DNA from: Gluconacetobacter aggeris | GTDB lineage: Bacteria > Pseudomonadota > Alphaproteobacteria > Acetobacterales > Acetobacteraceae | Assembly: GCF_014174395.1 (NCBI RefSeq) | Contig: NZ_JABEQD010000004.1 | Coordinates: 186,001 to 250,000, forward strand | Reading direction: 5' to 3' | Length of the DNA: 64,000 nucleotides | In this document: piece after piece, positions 1-9,005 of the stretch | Position numbering within the stretch: position 1 is the stretch's first letter | Layout of the letters: each line of letters begins with the position of its first letter | Made by a program: the position numbers and the translations under genes | The notes under the pieces: model-generated | What the model saw: only the letters and a program-made list of their open reading frames with translations | Told to the model about the DNA's origin: nothing | Databases searched by the model: none

Positions 1-211
1 TCGGCACCATGTGCCGGCCCGACTGCACCAGAATGGCATCGTGAAACGTCTCGCGCAGGCGGGACAGGGTGCGGCTCATGGTCGCCGCACTCACCTGCAG
101 CCTCTCGGCCGCGCCCGTGACGCTCGACTCCTCGACCAGAACGTTCATGGCCTGCAGGAGATTGAGATCGTAGCCGCGCGCCACGTGTGCCATCAGGTCT
201 TCCCTTGCCAT
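1..211 (-). CDS. LysR-family transcriptional regulator, N-terminal part (cut by window edge)
   Basis: The visible 70 residues form a LysR-type winged helix-turn-helix: a leading segment containing YDLNLLQAMNVLVEE, then VTGAAERLQVSAATMSRTL and LRETFHDAILVQSG. The effector-binding domain lies beyond the left edge. The ATG at 211 (MAREDLMAHV) is the first start; an in-frame ATG at 193 is an alternative. It is divergent from the efflux operon that begins at 445 and, as is usual for LysR regulators, probably controls it. The 233-bp gap between them would hold both promoters. Confidence 0.82.
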   Translation of the reverse strand, partial: MAREDLMAHVARGYDLNLLQAMNVLVEESSVTGAAERLQVSAATMSRTLSRLRETFHDAILVQSGRHMVP

Positions 212-444
212 GCGGGTCGGGCTCCGAAATGGCTGATAAACACCCAATCATAGGATGAATATATGGCGAGGAGCCTCCGCCTCGGCCAACGCTGGCAGAG
301 ACATCGTTGCGTCGCAACCGGAATCTGACATCCGACCGTTCCATATCTGCTTTCAGACGATTTCATAATTGAGCGTTCCCAAGCGTGGGATGTTTATCCG
401 AGACTGCCGCCACGAGATCAAACGATGCTGTTGCGAGGTGTCCT

Positions 445-2109
445 ATGGACCACGCTGATGCGCTGACGCGTCCGCACTCCGATATGCTGCCCGCGCCCGT
501 TTCCATGCAGTCGGAACCACCTCCGGCGCCGCCGAAGGCGCCGGTCTTCGGTCCGCGCCTGGCGACGGGGCTGGCGGGCGTGCTGCTGGCGGTCCTGCTG
601 GCGGGATTCAACGAGCACACGACCGAGGCGGGGCTCGCCGATATTCGGGGCGCGTTCCATCTGGGGCACGACGAGGGAACCTGGATTACCGCTCTGTTCG
701 AGGCTTTCAACATCGCCGCGATGGCGTTCGCACCCTGGTGCTCGGTGACGTTCTCGATCCGTCGTCTGACGATCGCGATGACCGCTCTCGCCGGTGTGCT
801 GGGCATGATGGCACCCTTCATGCCGAGCCTGTCGTCCCTGCTGCTGCTGCTGCGCTGCGTGCAGGGACTGGCCTGCGGCAGCCTGCCGCCGATGCTGATG
901 ACTGTGGCGCTGCGCTTCCTGCCGCCCAACATCAAGATCTACGGCCTCGGCGCCTATGCCCTGACCGCGACCTTCGGGCCCAACCTGGGCGGTGCGCCGC
1001 TGGCGGGATTCTGGTTCGAGTATGTCGGCTGGCCGTTCCTGTTCTGGCAGATCGTGCCGCTGTGCCTCGTTTCCATGGTGTGCGTGGCATGGGGCCTGCC
1101 GCAGGACCCGATCCGACTGGAACGTTTCCGTCAGTTCGACTGGCGCGGCCTGCTGACCGGGTTGCCCGCGATCTGCATGCTGGTGATCGCGCTGGAGCAG
1201 GGGGACCGGCTCGACTGGTTCCGCTCGCCGCTGATCACCCATCTGTTCTTCGGTGGCGGGTTCCTCTTCGTGCTCTTCGTCGTCAATGAATGGTTCCACC
1301 CGGTGCCGTTCTTCCGCATCCAGTTGCTCAAGCAGCGCAACGTATCCGCCGCGCTGTTGACGCTGGCGGCGGTGCTGGTGCTGGGCGCGGTCACGGCGGA
1401 GATCCCGACGGTCTATCTGGAGGAGGTGCGCGGCTATCGCCCGATCCAGATCGCGCCGGTCATGCTGATCCTCGCGGTGCCACAAGTGCTGGCGCTGCCG
1501 CTGGTCTCCGCCCTGTGCAATATCCGCCGCGTGGACTGTCGTCATGTGCTGATGGCCGGGCTGGCGATCCAGGGCCTGTCCTATTTCCTGGGCACCTGGA
1601 TCGATGCCGACTGGGTGCGCGAGAACTTCTACGCCATGCAACTCCTGCAGGTGGCCAGTGAGCCGATGATGGTCATTGCGATCCTGATGCTGGCGACGAT
1701 GGGCCTGGGCCCGGCCGATGGGCCGTTCATCTCGGGCATGTTCAACATGACCAAGGGACTGGCCAACGCCATCGCGGCCGGTGTCATTTCGGCCTTGCTG
1801 CGCCGGCGCGAGCAATTCCATTCCACCATGCTGCTCGACACCTATGGCACCAACCATAACGCGCTGCAGTCCTGGGGTGACCCGGCGCAGGCGCTGCTGG
1901 CGCCGCATATAGCCGATCCGGCCCGACTGGACTGGAACATGACCGTCCTGCTGCACGGCGAGGCGTCGGAGCAGGCACTCATTCTGGCCTGCGCGGACAT
2001 CTACACGATCATGATCGGCGTCTGCGCGGCCCTGTTCGCTCTCAATCTGGTTCTGCCGCAACGGGTCTATCCGCCCCGCGCGCCATCCACCACCGCTCCT
2101 GCGCGCTGA
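445..2109 (+). CDS. DHA2-family MFS multidrug efflux transporter (EmrB/QacA type)
   Basis: A 554-residue inner-membrane proton-driven drug exporter. After a roughly 45-residue cytoplasmic leader, about 14 hydrophobic helices follow, the number expected for the DHA2 (EmrB) class. The first helix (TGLAGVLLAVLLAGFNEHTTEAGLAD) and the helix 4 segment with RCVQGLACGSLPPM match the family. I chose the ATG at 445 because GAGGT lies 8 bases upstream; an in-frame ATG at 385 has no such site. It heads an operon with a HlyD/EmrA adaptor and a NodT outer-membrane factor, so all parts of a tripartite pump spanning both membranes are present. The substrate cannot be read from sequence. The neighbouring redox and hydrolase genes suggest a toxic aromatic compound. 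Confidence 0.9.
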   Translation: MDHADALTRPHSDMLPAPVSMQSEPPPAPPKAPVFGPRLATGLAGVLLAVLLAGFNEHTTEAGLADIRGAFHLGHDEGTWITALFEAFNIAAMAFAPWCSVTFSIRRLTIAMTALAGVLGMMAPFMPSLSSLLLLLRCVQGLACGSLPPMLMTVALRFLPPNIKIYGLGAYALTATFGPNLGGAPLAGFWFEYVGWPFLFWQIVPLCLVSMVCVAWGLPQDPIRLERFRQFDWRGLLTGLPAICMLVIALEQGDRLDWFRSPLITHLFFGGGFLFVLFVVNEWFHPVPFFRIQLLKQRNVSAALLTLAAVLVLGAVTAEIPTVYLEEVRGYRPIQIAPVMLILAVPQVLALPLVSALCNIRRVDCRHVLMAGLAIQGLSYFLGTWIDADWVRENFYAMQLLQVASEPMMVIAILMLATMGLGPADGPFISGMFNMTKGLANAIAAGVISALLRRREQFHSTMLLDTYGTNHNALQSWGDPAQALLAPHIADPARLDWNMTVLLHGEASEQALILACADIYTIMIGVCAALFALNLVLPQRVYPPRAPSTTAPAR

Positions 2110-2121
2110 CGGGGGGACAGT

Positions 2122-2301
2122 ATGTCATGTGAGAATAATATGAAGACCAGTTCGTATCGGGATACGCGCCGACTGCGGCACCCGGACATCCGATCATCGG
2201 ATCGAACGGGCAACGCAACAGCGCCGGGATGGATGCTGCGCGACCGGATCGAGGGGTATTTCGTGGCCCTCGTCGTGACGCTCTACCTGAAGCTGACCTG
2301 A
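2122..2301 (+). CDS. Small single-pass membrane protein between pump and adaptor genes
   Basis: A 59-residue ORF starting at the ATG at 2122 (preceded by GGGGGGACAG) or 18 bases later at 2140. Its C-terminus ends in GYFVALVVTLYLKLT, a short hydrophobic stretch that could form one membrane helix after a polar, arginine-rich N-terminus. It sits alone in the 250-bp gap between the DHA2 pump and the HlyD adaptor, in the same direction, ending 58 bp before the adaptor start. I do not recognise a family. The position suggests a small accessory subunit of the pump, but a non-coding spacer cannot be excluded. Confidence 0.45.
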   Translation: MSCENNMKTSSYRDTRRLRHPDIRSSDRTGNATAPGWMLRDRIEGYFVALVVTLYLKLT

Positions 2302-2359
2302 CGGTCCCGCGCATCTGCGACAGACGATGCGGCCACCGGGGCCGCCAGAAGGAATATTC

Positions 2360-3436
2360 ATGAACGGAACAACGAAGGCGCTGCTGCTGGCGGCCGGCGT
2401 GGTGGTGCTGGGGGCCGCGGCCTGGGGCGGCGACCGCCTCGTGCTCGGAGACGGCGTGCGGGTCGAGACCAATGACGCCTATGTGTCGGCCTATTCCTCG
2501 GTCGTCGCCCCCAAGGTCGGCGGCCGGATTGACGCGGTCATGGCGCAGGACAACGAGCAGGTTCGCAAGGGCGCGGTGCTGGCCCATATCGAGGATGACG
2601 ACTACCGCGCGGCGCTCAAGGTGGCCCAGGGCAATGTGGTCGCCGCGCGCGCCGACATCGCCAACTTGCAGGCGACGCTGATCCGGCAGGATTCGCTCAT
2701 CGCCGGCGCCTGGGCCGCCGTGCTGGCGGACGACGCGCAGCTCGCTTTCGCGCAGCAGGACGAGGCCCGGTACCGCAACCTGGCGGCCGGCGGCGCCGGC
2801 ACGATGGAGCAACGCCAGCGCACGGCGGCCCAGACCCGCGAGGCCACGGCCGCGAAAGCCCGTGACGAGGCCGCCGTGCAGGCCGCCACCCGGGAAAAGG
2901 ACGTGCTCGCCGCCCAGATCGAACGCGCCAGAGGCAATCTGACCCGCGCCGAAGGCGAGGAACAACGGGCGGACCTGGATTTATCCTACTGCACCATCCC
3001 GGCCCCGGTGGATGGCGTGGTGGGCGCGCGCGGGGTGCGCGTGGGCAACTATGTCAATCCCGGCAGCGCGCTGATGGCGATCACCCCAGTGCAGGACGCC
3101 TTCGTGGTTGCCCATTTCCAGGAGACGCAGCTCACGCACGTTCTGCCGGGGCAGAAAGCGACGGTCTGGGTCGACACGTTCCCGGGTCAGCCGTTCCGCG
3201 CCCATGTCGACAGCATCCCGCCGGCGACCGGCGTCGCGTTCGCGCCGATCCAGCCGGATAATGCGACCGGCAATTTCACCAAGGTCGTGCAGCGTCTGCC
3301 GGTGCGCATCACCTTCGATCCGGGGCAGCCTCTGGCGACGCGGGTCAGGGTCGGCATGTCGGTGGAAGTCAGGATCGATACGGCTTCCCGTCCCGAAGGC
3401 CCGAAGGCGGACGACCCCCGCTATGCGTGGCGGTGA
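2360..3436 (+). CDS. HlyD/EmrA-family periplasmic adaptor (membrane fusion protein)
   Basis: 358 residues. An N-terminal anchor helix (about residues 5-22) is followed by the EmrA hallmark TNDAYVSAYSSVVAPKVGGRI, the first half of the lipoyl-like domain. A long alpha-helical hairpin rich in Ala, Gln and Arg follows (about 75-210), then the second lipoyl half (YCTIPAPVDGVVGARGVRVGNYVNPG) and a beta-barrel with PGQPFRAHVDSI. The ATG at 2360 has AAGGAATATTC before it; an upstream in-frame start at 2327 lacks a ribosome site. It would link the DHA2 pump to the NodT outer-membrane factor encoded 11 bp downstream. Confidence 0.9.
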   Translation: MNGTTKALLLAAGVVVLGAAAWGGDRLVLGDGVRVETNDAYVSAYSSVVAPKVGGRIDAVMAQDNEQVRKGAVLAHIEDDDYRAALKVAQGNVVAARADIANLQATLIRQDSLIAGAWAAVLADDAQLAFAQQDEARYRNLAAGGAGTMEQRQRTAAQTREATAAKARDEAAVQAATREKDVLAAQIERARGNLTRAEGEEQRADLDLSYCTIPAPVDGVVGARGVRVGNYVNPGSALMAITPVQDAFVVAHFQETQLTHVLPGQKATVWVDTFPGQPFRAHVDSIPPATGVAFAPIQPDNATGNFTKVVQRLPVRITFDPGQPLATRVRVGMSVEVRIDTASRPEGPKADDPRYAWR

Positions 3437-3446
3437 GGGACCGATC

Positions 3447-4997
3447 ATGACCGCAGTCCTCAACCGCCGCATGCTCGCTCTGGCAAGCGCGCTCTGGCTC
3501 GGCGCCTGCACGGTCGGGCCCGACTATCACAAGCCGGATCTCGCCAGCGCGCCGCACTGGCATCGCGGCGTGGCGGATGCCGAAAGCCACCCGGTGGAAA
3601 GTCCCGCCGACCCGCAATGGTGGACGATCTATCGCGACCCGGTGCTGACCGCGCTGGAACAGCAGGTCGCGTCCGCCAATCTGGACCTGCGCGCGAGCGC
3701 CTATCGCCTGGCGGAGAGCCTGGCCGAGCGGCGGATCGCGAGCGCGGCACAGTTCCCGCATGTGGAGGGGAATGCCTCCTACGCCCGCGAGCGGGCCAGC
3801 ACCAACGGTATCCTCGGCCTGCTCGGCACGCTGGAGCGTGCCGGCGCGGGCGATGTCGCCAGCGGCGCGCAGGGTTTCGGCCCCGTGGCCGTGCCGGGCA
3901 CGGTCGGCAATCCGTCCTTCAACCTGCCGCAATACGGCATGAGCGCGTCATGGGAGGTCGATCTCTGGGGTCATGTCCGGCGCCAGGTCGAGGCAGCCAA
4001 CGCGGCGGTCAAGGCGACGCAGGACATGCAGCGGGATGTCCTGGTTTCCTTGATGGCCGAAACCGCGCAGGATTATCTCGATCTGCGTGGCGTGCAGGCG
4101 CAGATCGCCATCGTCGGCCGCAATATCGACACTGCCCGGCACAGCGTGGACCTTACCAGCCTGCGCTTTGCGCAAGGCGCCTCCACCCAGCTCGACGTGG
4201 CGGATTCGCGTGGGCAGCTCAGCGAATTCCAGTCGCGCCTGCCGATCCTGCAGAGCCAGGAAGTGCATCTGATCAACGCGCTGAGCTTTCTGGTCGCGCG
4301 CGAGCCGGGTGCGCTCCGGGCGCAACTCGGCACGCCGGCACCGATACCGCCGGTGCCCGACGCCGTGCCCGTCGGCCTGCCGTCGGAACTGGCGGAACGC
4401 CGGCCGGACATTCGCATGGCGGAAGAGCGGTTGCATGTCGCCACCGCCAGCATCGGCGTGGCGGTGGCGGATTTCTTTCCGCGCGTGACACTCTCCGGCA
4501 GTCTCGACGTGCAGGCGCTGCAATTCAGCGGGCTCGGGTCCTGGGCGTCGCGACAATACGGGTTCGGTCCGACCATGACGCTGCCGCTGTTCGAGGGCGG
4601 TCGCCTCACCGGGCAATTGCGCCTGCGCCGGGCGCAGCAGAAGGAAGCGGCGATCACCCTTCAGCGCACCATCCTCAAGGCATGGCAGGAGATCGACGAT
4701 GCCATGGCCGATTTCTCGGCCGCCCAGCGGCAGCGCGACCGGCTGAGGGACACCGTGGCCCAGAACGAAACGGCCGTACGTCTGGCCCAGCAGCAATATG
4801 TGCAAGGTGCGTCGGATTTCCTGAACGTGCTGACCTTGCAGAACACGCTCCTGGCCAGCCAGAACCAGCTCGTGCAGTCGACGACAGCGGTTTCGGTCTC
4901 GGTGGCCCGGCTTTACCGCGCGCTCGGCGGCGGCTGGGAGGTGCGCTATCCGGTCGCGACGGCCCAGCGGGCAGAGCAGGGGGGGCGACAGGGATGA
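3447..4997 (+). CDS. NodT-family outer-membrane efflux lipoprotein
   Basis: 516 residues. The N-terminus has a lipoprotein signal with a LGAC lipobox (Cys21), then TVGPDYHKP, the signature opening of NodT/OprM channels. Two TolC-type repeats follow, each with long helices; ELAERRPDIRMAEERLHVATASIGVAVADFFPRVTLSGS is the typical second-repeat start. It forms the trimeric exit duct of the tripartite pump. It starts 11 bp after the adaptor stop, and its TGA overlaps the next gene's ATG (ATGA at 4994-4997), so translation is probably coupled. Confidence 0.9.
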   Translation: MTAVLNRRMLALASALWLGACTVGPDYHKPDLASAPHWHRGVADAESHPVESPADPQWWTIYRDPVLTALEQQVASANLDLRASAYRLAESLAERRIASAAQFPHVEGNASYARERASTNGILGLLGTLERAGAGDVASGAQGFGPVAVPGTVGNPSFNLPQYGMSASWEVDLWGHVRRQVEAANAAVKATQDMQRDVLVSLMAETAQDYLDLRGVQAQIAIVGRNIDTARHSVDLTSLRFAQGASTQLDVADSRGQLSEFQSRLPILQSQEVHLINALSFLVAREPGALRAQLGTPAPIPPVPDAVPVGLPSELAERRPDIRMAEERLHVATASIGVAVADFFPRVTLSGSLDVQALQFSGLGSWASRQYGFGPTMTLPLFEGGRLTGQLRLRRAQQKEAAITLQRTILKAWQEIDDAMADFSAAQRQRDRLRDTVAQNETAVRLAQQQYVQGASDFLNVLTLQNTLLASQNQLVQSTTAVSVSVARLYRALGGGWEVRYPVATAQRAEQGGRQG

Positions 4998-5719
4998 TCA
5001 AGGTACGGCATCCTTCCGAGTTGGGTCATCTGGTCCAGGATGGCGTCAGACTCGACTGTCATTTTGCGTTCCGGGACTATGTCGACCGCGCCCCTCTCCA
5101 TTGGGGACGGCTGCGGGTTCTCAACCGGGTCGAACTGGAGGCCGATGCCGCTTTCAGGCTGGACCATGAAAGCGCGATCGAAATCGTGACTCTCGTGCTG
5201 GATGGCGTGGTCGCGGCGCTGGTGGATGGTCTTGGCGACAGCCTGCTGAAGCCGGGCGACTGTCATGTCGTCAGCGCCGGTGAGGGCGTGGCCCTGGCGA
5301 CGTGGAAAGCCGGGGGTGCGCCGGCATCGCTGCTGCAACTGTGGCTCCTGCCCGAGGAAGAGGGGGGAGAGCCGGAAATCGGCCTGTGTCGCAATGGGGA
5401 CCGCTTCGGGCATCAGCATGCCCTGCTGGCCAGCGGCTTTCCCGCTGACGATCCGGAGGAAACGGATCAGGGACGCTCAGGCGATCCGCTACCTTTGAAG
5501 GCCAGCGCCCGTGTGCTTCGCCTCATGCTGCCGGCCGGCGGACAGGCGGTCGTCCCGACCTATGCGGATCGCTGCGTCTACGTTCTCGTCGCTGCGGGAC
5601 ATGTGGAAATCCTTGGGCATGACGCCGACGCGGGCTGCGGTGTCGCGATTACCGGATTCGAAACGATCATCTTGCATGCGTTCGAGCCATCGACTCTCAT
5701 CGTCTGCGATTCCGACTGA
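4994..5719 (+). CDS. Pirin/quercetinase-like bicupin protein
   Basis: 241 residues. The N-terminal cupin resembles pirin-like proteins (HFAFRDYVDRAPLHWGRLRVLNRVELEADAAFRLDHESAIEIVTLVLDG), followed by a second, weaker cupin-like segment after residue 150. Pirins bind a metal through His residues; several act as quercetin 2,3-dioxygenases and others as redox-sensing regulators. The usual HPH-type metal triad is altered here (RLDHES), so metal binding is uncertain. Start and stop overlaps show it is an integral part of the efflux operon. The function is inferred from family only. Confidence 0.65.
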   Translation: MIKVRHPSELGHLVQDGVRLDCHFAFRDYVDRAPLHWGRLRVLNRVELEADAAFRLDHESAIEIVTLVLDGVVAALVDGLGDSLLKPGDCHVVSAGEGVALATWKAGGAPASLLQLWLLPEEEGGEPEIGLCRNGDRFGHQHALLASGFPADDPEETDQGRSGDPLPLKASARVLRLMLPAGGQAVVPTYADRCVYVLVAAGHVEILGHDADAGCGVAITGFETIILHAFEPSTLIVCDSD

Positions 5720-5735
5720 ACGAAAGGATACATGC

Positions 5736-6572
5736 ATGAAGCTGTGCCGTTACGGCGAACCGGGACAGGAGCGTCCGGCGCTGATCGATCGGATGGGGGG
5801 CCTGCGCAGTCTGGCGGGCGTCATCGGTGACCTGTCGCCGGAGGTTCTGGCACCAGCGCGTTTGGCTGCTCTGGCGGCGATCGACCCGTTGACCTTGCCG
5901 CCTGTGGATGCCGGGGCGCGGCTGGGCGTGCCAATCGCGGGGATCGGGAAATATGTCTGCATCGGACTCAATTATCGAGACCACGCCGAGGAGGCCGGCC
6001 TGCCGGTGCCGAAGGAGCCGATCGTCTTTCTCAAGGCCACCACGGCGCTTTCCGGGCCGGACGATCCGATCGTGGCGCCGGTCGGCGCGACATGCCTGGA
6101 CTGGGAAGCCGAACTCGCCGTCATCATCGGCATGCGCGCGAAGAATATCGCAGTGGGCGAGGCGCTGGATCATGTTGCGGGCTATTGCCTTGCCAACGAC
6201 GTCTCCGAACGTGCCTTCCAGATGCAGTCCAGCCAGTGGGACAAGGGCAAGGGTTGCGACACGTTCGGGCCGCTCGGCCCGTGGCTGGTGACCCGGGACG
6301 AGGTGCCGGACCCCCAGGATCTGGATATCTGGCTCGAGGTGAATGGGCGCCGGATGCAGGCCGGGAATACGCGCACGATGATCTTTTCAGTGGCCGAGGT
6401 CATCGCCTATGTCAGCCGTTACATGACGCTGATGCCGGGCGACGTCATCGCCACCGGAACCCCTCCGGGCGTCGGGATGGGGATGCGGCCGGAGCCTGTC
6501 TATCTCCGGTCCGGCGACGTCGTGGAACTCGGCATTGATGGGCTTGGCCGGCAGAGGCAATGCGTGGCCTGA
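5736..6572 (+). CDS. Fumarylacetoacetate hydrolase (FAH) family protein
   Basis: 278 residues. An N-terminal cap of about 70 residues precedes the FAH fold, which starts at GKYVCIGLNYRDHAEEAGLPVPKEPIVFLK. DWEAELAVIIG supplies acidic metal ligands and MTLMPGDVIATGTPPGVGMGM is the conserved C-terminal loop. Members split or decarboxylate dicarbonyl acids from aromatic ring degradation, such as acylpyruvases and 2-hydroxyhepta-2,4-diene-1,7-dioate isomerases. The ATG at 5736 has GAAAGGATA upstream; a second ATG four bases earlier is out of frame. In this operon it would act on a ring-cleavage or dicarbonyl compound related to whatever the pump exports. Confidence 0.85.
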   Translation: MKLCRYGEPGQERPALIDRMGGLRSLAGVIGDLSPEVLAPARLAALAAIDPLTLPPVDAGARLGVPIAGIGKYVCIGLNYRDHAEEAGLPVPKEPIVFLKATTALSGPDDPIVAPVGATCLDWEAELAVIIGMRAKNIAVGEALDHVAGYCLANDVSERAFQMQSSQWDKGKGCDTFGPLGPWLVTRDEVPDPQDLDIWLEVNGRRMQAGNTRTMIFSVAEVIAYVSRYMTLMPGDVIATGTPPGVGMGMRPEPVYLRSGDVVELGIDGLGRQRQCVA

Positions 6573-6621
6573 TGCGCTCCGCGCCCGCAGCGGATCTGGA
6601 TGAACCGAAGGAGAAAGCAAG

Positions 6622-7227
6622 ATGAATGAGATTCTGGATACGATGCTCGCGCGGCGCGCGACGAAACGCTTCGACGCCAGTCATGAGATTCCGGACGAGA
6701 CTCTGGCCGCCATCCTGCATGCCGCGCGGACAGCGCCTACCGCATTCAATATCCAGAACTGGCGGTTCCTGGTGGTGCGCGACCCTGTCGTTCGTACCGC
6801 GATCAAGGAAGTGGCATGGCACCAGCCGCAGATCGAAGAATGCTCGGCACTGATCGTTCTGTGCGCGGACATGCATGCCTACGCGAAGGACCCCGGCCGT
6901 TACTGGAAGGACGCGCCGGAGGCCATGCGCGAAAAATATATTTCCATGATCACCCAGTATTATGAAAACAACCTGACCATGCAGCGCGACGAGGCGTTCC
7001 GTTCCGCTGGTATGGCGGCCTATGCCCTGATGATGGCGGCAGCGGCGCACGGCTATGACACCTGCCCGATGGACGGATTCGATTTCGAACAGGTAGCGGA
7101 AATCATCCGCCTGCCCAAGGACCATGCGCTGGTCATGTTCGTGGCGGTTGGGAAGGGAGTGGCCGAACTGCCTCCGCATGGGGGACGGATTCCGGATGCC
7201 GACGTCATCGCCTATGACCGATTTTAA
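6622..7227 (+). CDS. Nitroreductase-family flavoprotein
   Basis: 201 residues, typical for an FMN-dependent NAD(P)H nitroreductase. The start (ILDTMLARRATKRFDASHEIPDETLAAILHAARTAPTAFNIQNWRFLVVRD) carries the conserved RR..RxF and P(S/T)xxNxQxW FMN-binding features, and the C-terminal FVAVGKG is the usual ending. These enzymes reduce nitroaromatics or quinones by two electrons. AAGGAGAAAGCAAG precedes the ATG. It is the last gene of the efflux operon, 49 bp after the FAH gene. The set resembles quinone/electrophile detoxification operons in other bacteria. Confidence 0.87.
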   Translation: MNEILDTMLARRATKRFDASHEIPDETLAAILHAARTAPTAFNIQNWRFLVVRDPVVRTAIKEVAWHQPQIEECSALIVLCADMHAYAKDPGRYWKDAPEAMREKYISMITQYYENNLTMQRDEAFRSAGMAAYALMMAAAAHGYDTCPMDGFDFEQVAEIIRLPKDHALVMFVAVGKGVAELPPHGGRIPDADVIAYDRF

Positions 7228-7435
7228 AAAATCATTCTACCTGCATGTAACTCGACGGGGCAATGCTCTGGACTGCGATTGAGGGCGACACGAATCCTCT
7301 TGATATGCGGTGGACGCCGCCCTTGAACAGGTGGGACGAGAATCATGCAGAGAGCAAAGAGCCTACACGTACCGCAACGGCGAACACGAATGGCCGGAGG
7401 AATATCACTGGTCGACGCTGGTGCTGGGGCTCATA

Positions 7436-7492
7436 GAGCCTGTTTGGAAATGCGCGCTGGTGGCGATCCGACGCGCATTTCCGGTCAGGCTC
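7436..7492. repeat. 57-bp imperfect inverted repeat between convergent genes
   Basis: The outer 21 bases match as an inverted repeat at 18 of 21 positions: GAGCCTG, three mismatched bases, then GGAAATGCGCG (7436-7456) against the complement at 7472-7492. The spacer is 15 bp. It lies between the converging nitroreductase and outer-membrane-factor genes, so it may be a bidirectional terminator. The arms also look like the ends of an IS5-type element with nothing left inside. No clean target duplication flanks it. Confidence 0.6.
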
Positions 7493-7511
7493 TGAGGTGA
7501 ACATAAGCGCG

Positions 7512-9005
7512 TTATGGCATGTGGTTACGAACCGGTCGTGGATCTGCGGTCTTTCTGTTCCACCAGCCACCCCCGAGAGCCTGAAACAGGCCGACCGTAT
7601 CGGCCAGCCGGCCGGATTGCGCCTGGGCCAGGGTCAGGCGCGTCTGCATTTCGGCCTGCTGAGCCATGAGGAGCATGAGCGTGCTCTCGTCTCCGTAATG
7701 ATTCCCGATACGCGCGAAGTCCAGGTTCTTCCTGGCTTCATCTTCGGCTTTTGCAGCCGCGACCAGCGTGTCCGCGTCATTGCCGACCGCGTGAAGCGCA
7801 TCCGAGACATTCTGTATGGCGAGAACGATTGTATTCCGATAGTCCTCGACCGCCATCTTGTAGGTATTTCGGGCGGCCCGCTCCCGGTGCAATAACGTGA
7901 ATCCATCAAAAAGTGGCTGCGTGATCATTGCCGCCAGGGTCCAGGTTCCATATCCCGGTGTCGCAAACTGGCTGAATCGGTTGGCTGCCAGTCCCGGCGT
8001 CGCGACAAGGTCGAGGTCGGGCAGGCGGTTGGCGATGGCGACTCCGATCTGGGCGCTTGCGGCATGCAAGGTTTCTTCCGCCGCGCGGATATCCGGACGC
8101 TGGTCGATCAACTGCAGTGGAAGGGAAACCGGCAGTTCCGTCGGCAGATGGAAATCGGCAAGACGGAAATCCGGCGTTGGCACATCCGACCCGTCGCCCG
8201 TCAGCGCGTCGATGAGGTCATGCTGGGCGGCCAGTTGCTGGCGCAGAGGCGGCAGGGTCTGTTCGGCCTGGGCCAGCAGGACCCGCTGCGGCGTCACGTC
8301 CCGCTCGCCCATGTCACCGAAGCGCTTCTGCTTCTCGTTGATGCCGAGGATGGCGCGCGCCGAAGCGATCACCCCTTCGGTCGCCTCGATCTGCCCCTGG
8401 ATGGCGGCATATTGGATGGCGGCGTTCACCAGATTGCTGGTCAGTGACAGATAGGCCGCATCAAGCTGATAGCGCGCCAGGGCACGCTGTGCGTCACTGG
8501 CCTCGATCTGCCGGCGGATGGAGCCCCAGACGTCCGGCATGTAGGAAATATTCAACTGCAGGGTATGCAGGTTGTAGAGATAACTGTTGAAACCCTGCAC
8601 ACCCATGCCCTGCGAGATCTTGTTGCGTGTCGGGTTGAAGAAGCCGCTGACATTCGGCCACAGCGCTCCTTTCTGCGCGGCGACGCCCTCCTGCGCCGCT
8701 AGCAGGGCCTGATGCGCCGACTCCAGGCTCGGACTATGATCGATCGCGTGGGATACCAGCGTGTTCAGGGCCGGGCAGTGAAACAACGCCCACCATTGAG
8801 CCGGGATATCCTGCCCCGGCCGGAAGGATTGCGCGGCGCCCGCCACGCCGCCGGTTTCGGCGGTGCGGGGCGGCAGGGGCGCGGGCGTATAGCGATTGTC
8901 CACCGGCAGGGCCGGGCGATGGTAATCGGGACCGACGGCGCAGCCAGCCAGCGCGATCATAGCGAAACTGCCCGCCAGCCGGGATATGGTGCGGCGCGGC
9001 GTCAT
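7512..9005 (-). CDS. NodT-family outer-membrane factor of the RND efflux system
   Basis: 497 residues. The lipoprotein signal ends in LAGC (Cys22), followed by AVGPDYHRP. Two TolC repeats are visible; LPLQLIDQRPDIRAAEETLHAASAQIGVAIANRLPDLDL begins the second. It ends in FQALGGGWW, a common finish in this family. The start at 9005 overlaps the stop of the RND gene by 4 bp. It is the last gene of the minus-strand b561-adaptor-pump-channel operon and would be the outer-membrane exit for the heavy-metal-type pump. Confidence 0.9.
   Translation of the reverse strand: MTPRRTISRLAGSFAMIALAGCAVGPDYHRPALPVDNRYTPAPLPPRTAETGGVAGAAQSFRPGQDIPAQWWALFHCPALNTLVSHAIDHSPSLESAHQALLAAQEGVAAQKGALWPNVSGFFNPTRNKISQGMGVQGFNSYLYNLHTLQLNISYMPDVWGSIRRQIEASDAQRALARYQLDAAYLSLTSNLVNAAIQYAAIQGQIEATEGVIASARAILGINEKQKRFGDMGERDVTPQRVLLAQAEQTLPPLRQQLAAQHDLIDALTGDGSDVPTPDFRLADFHLPTELPVSLPLQLIDQRPDIRAAEETLHAASAQIGVAIANRLPDLDLVATPGLAANRFSQFATPGYGTWTLAAMITQPLFDGFTLLHRERAARNTYKMAVEDYRNTIVLAIQNVSDALHAVGNDADTLVAAAKAEDEARKNLDFARIGNHYGDESTLMLLMAQQAEMQTRLTLAQAQSGRLADTVGLFQALGGGWWNRKTADPRPVRNHMP

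Noticed and set aside
418-2061. 547-codon open frame antisense to the DHA2 transporter
   Set aside because: Low-complexity Gln/Arg/His-rich translation typical of antisense frames; the transporter is unambiguous.
7310-7495. 61-codon ORF between nitroreductase and outer-membrane factor
   Set aside because: Runs through the inverted repeat, no family similarity and no convincing ribosome site.
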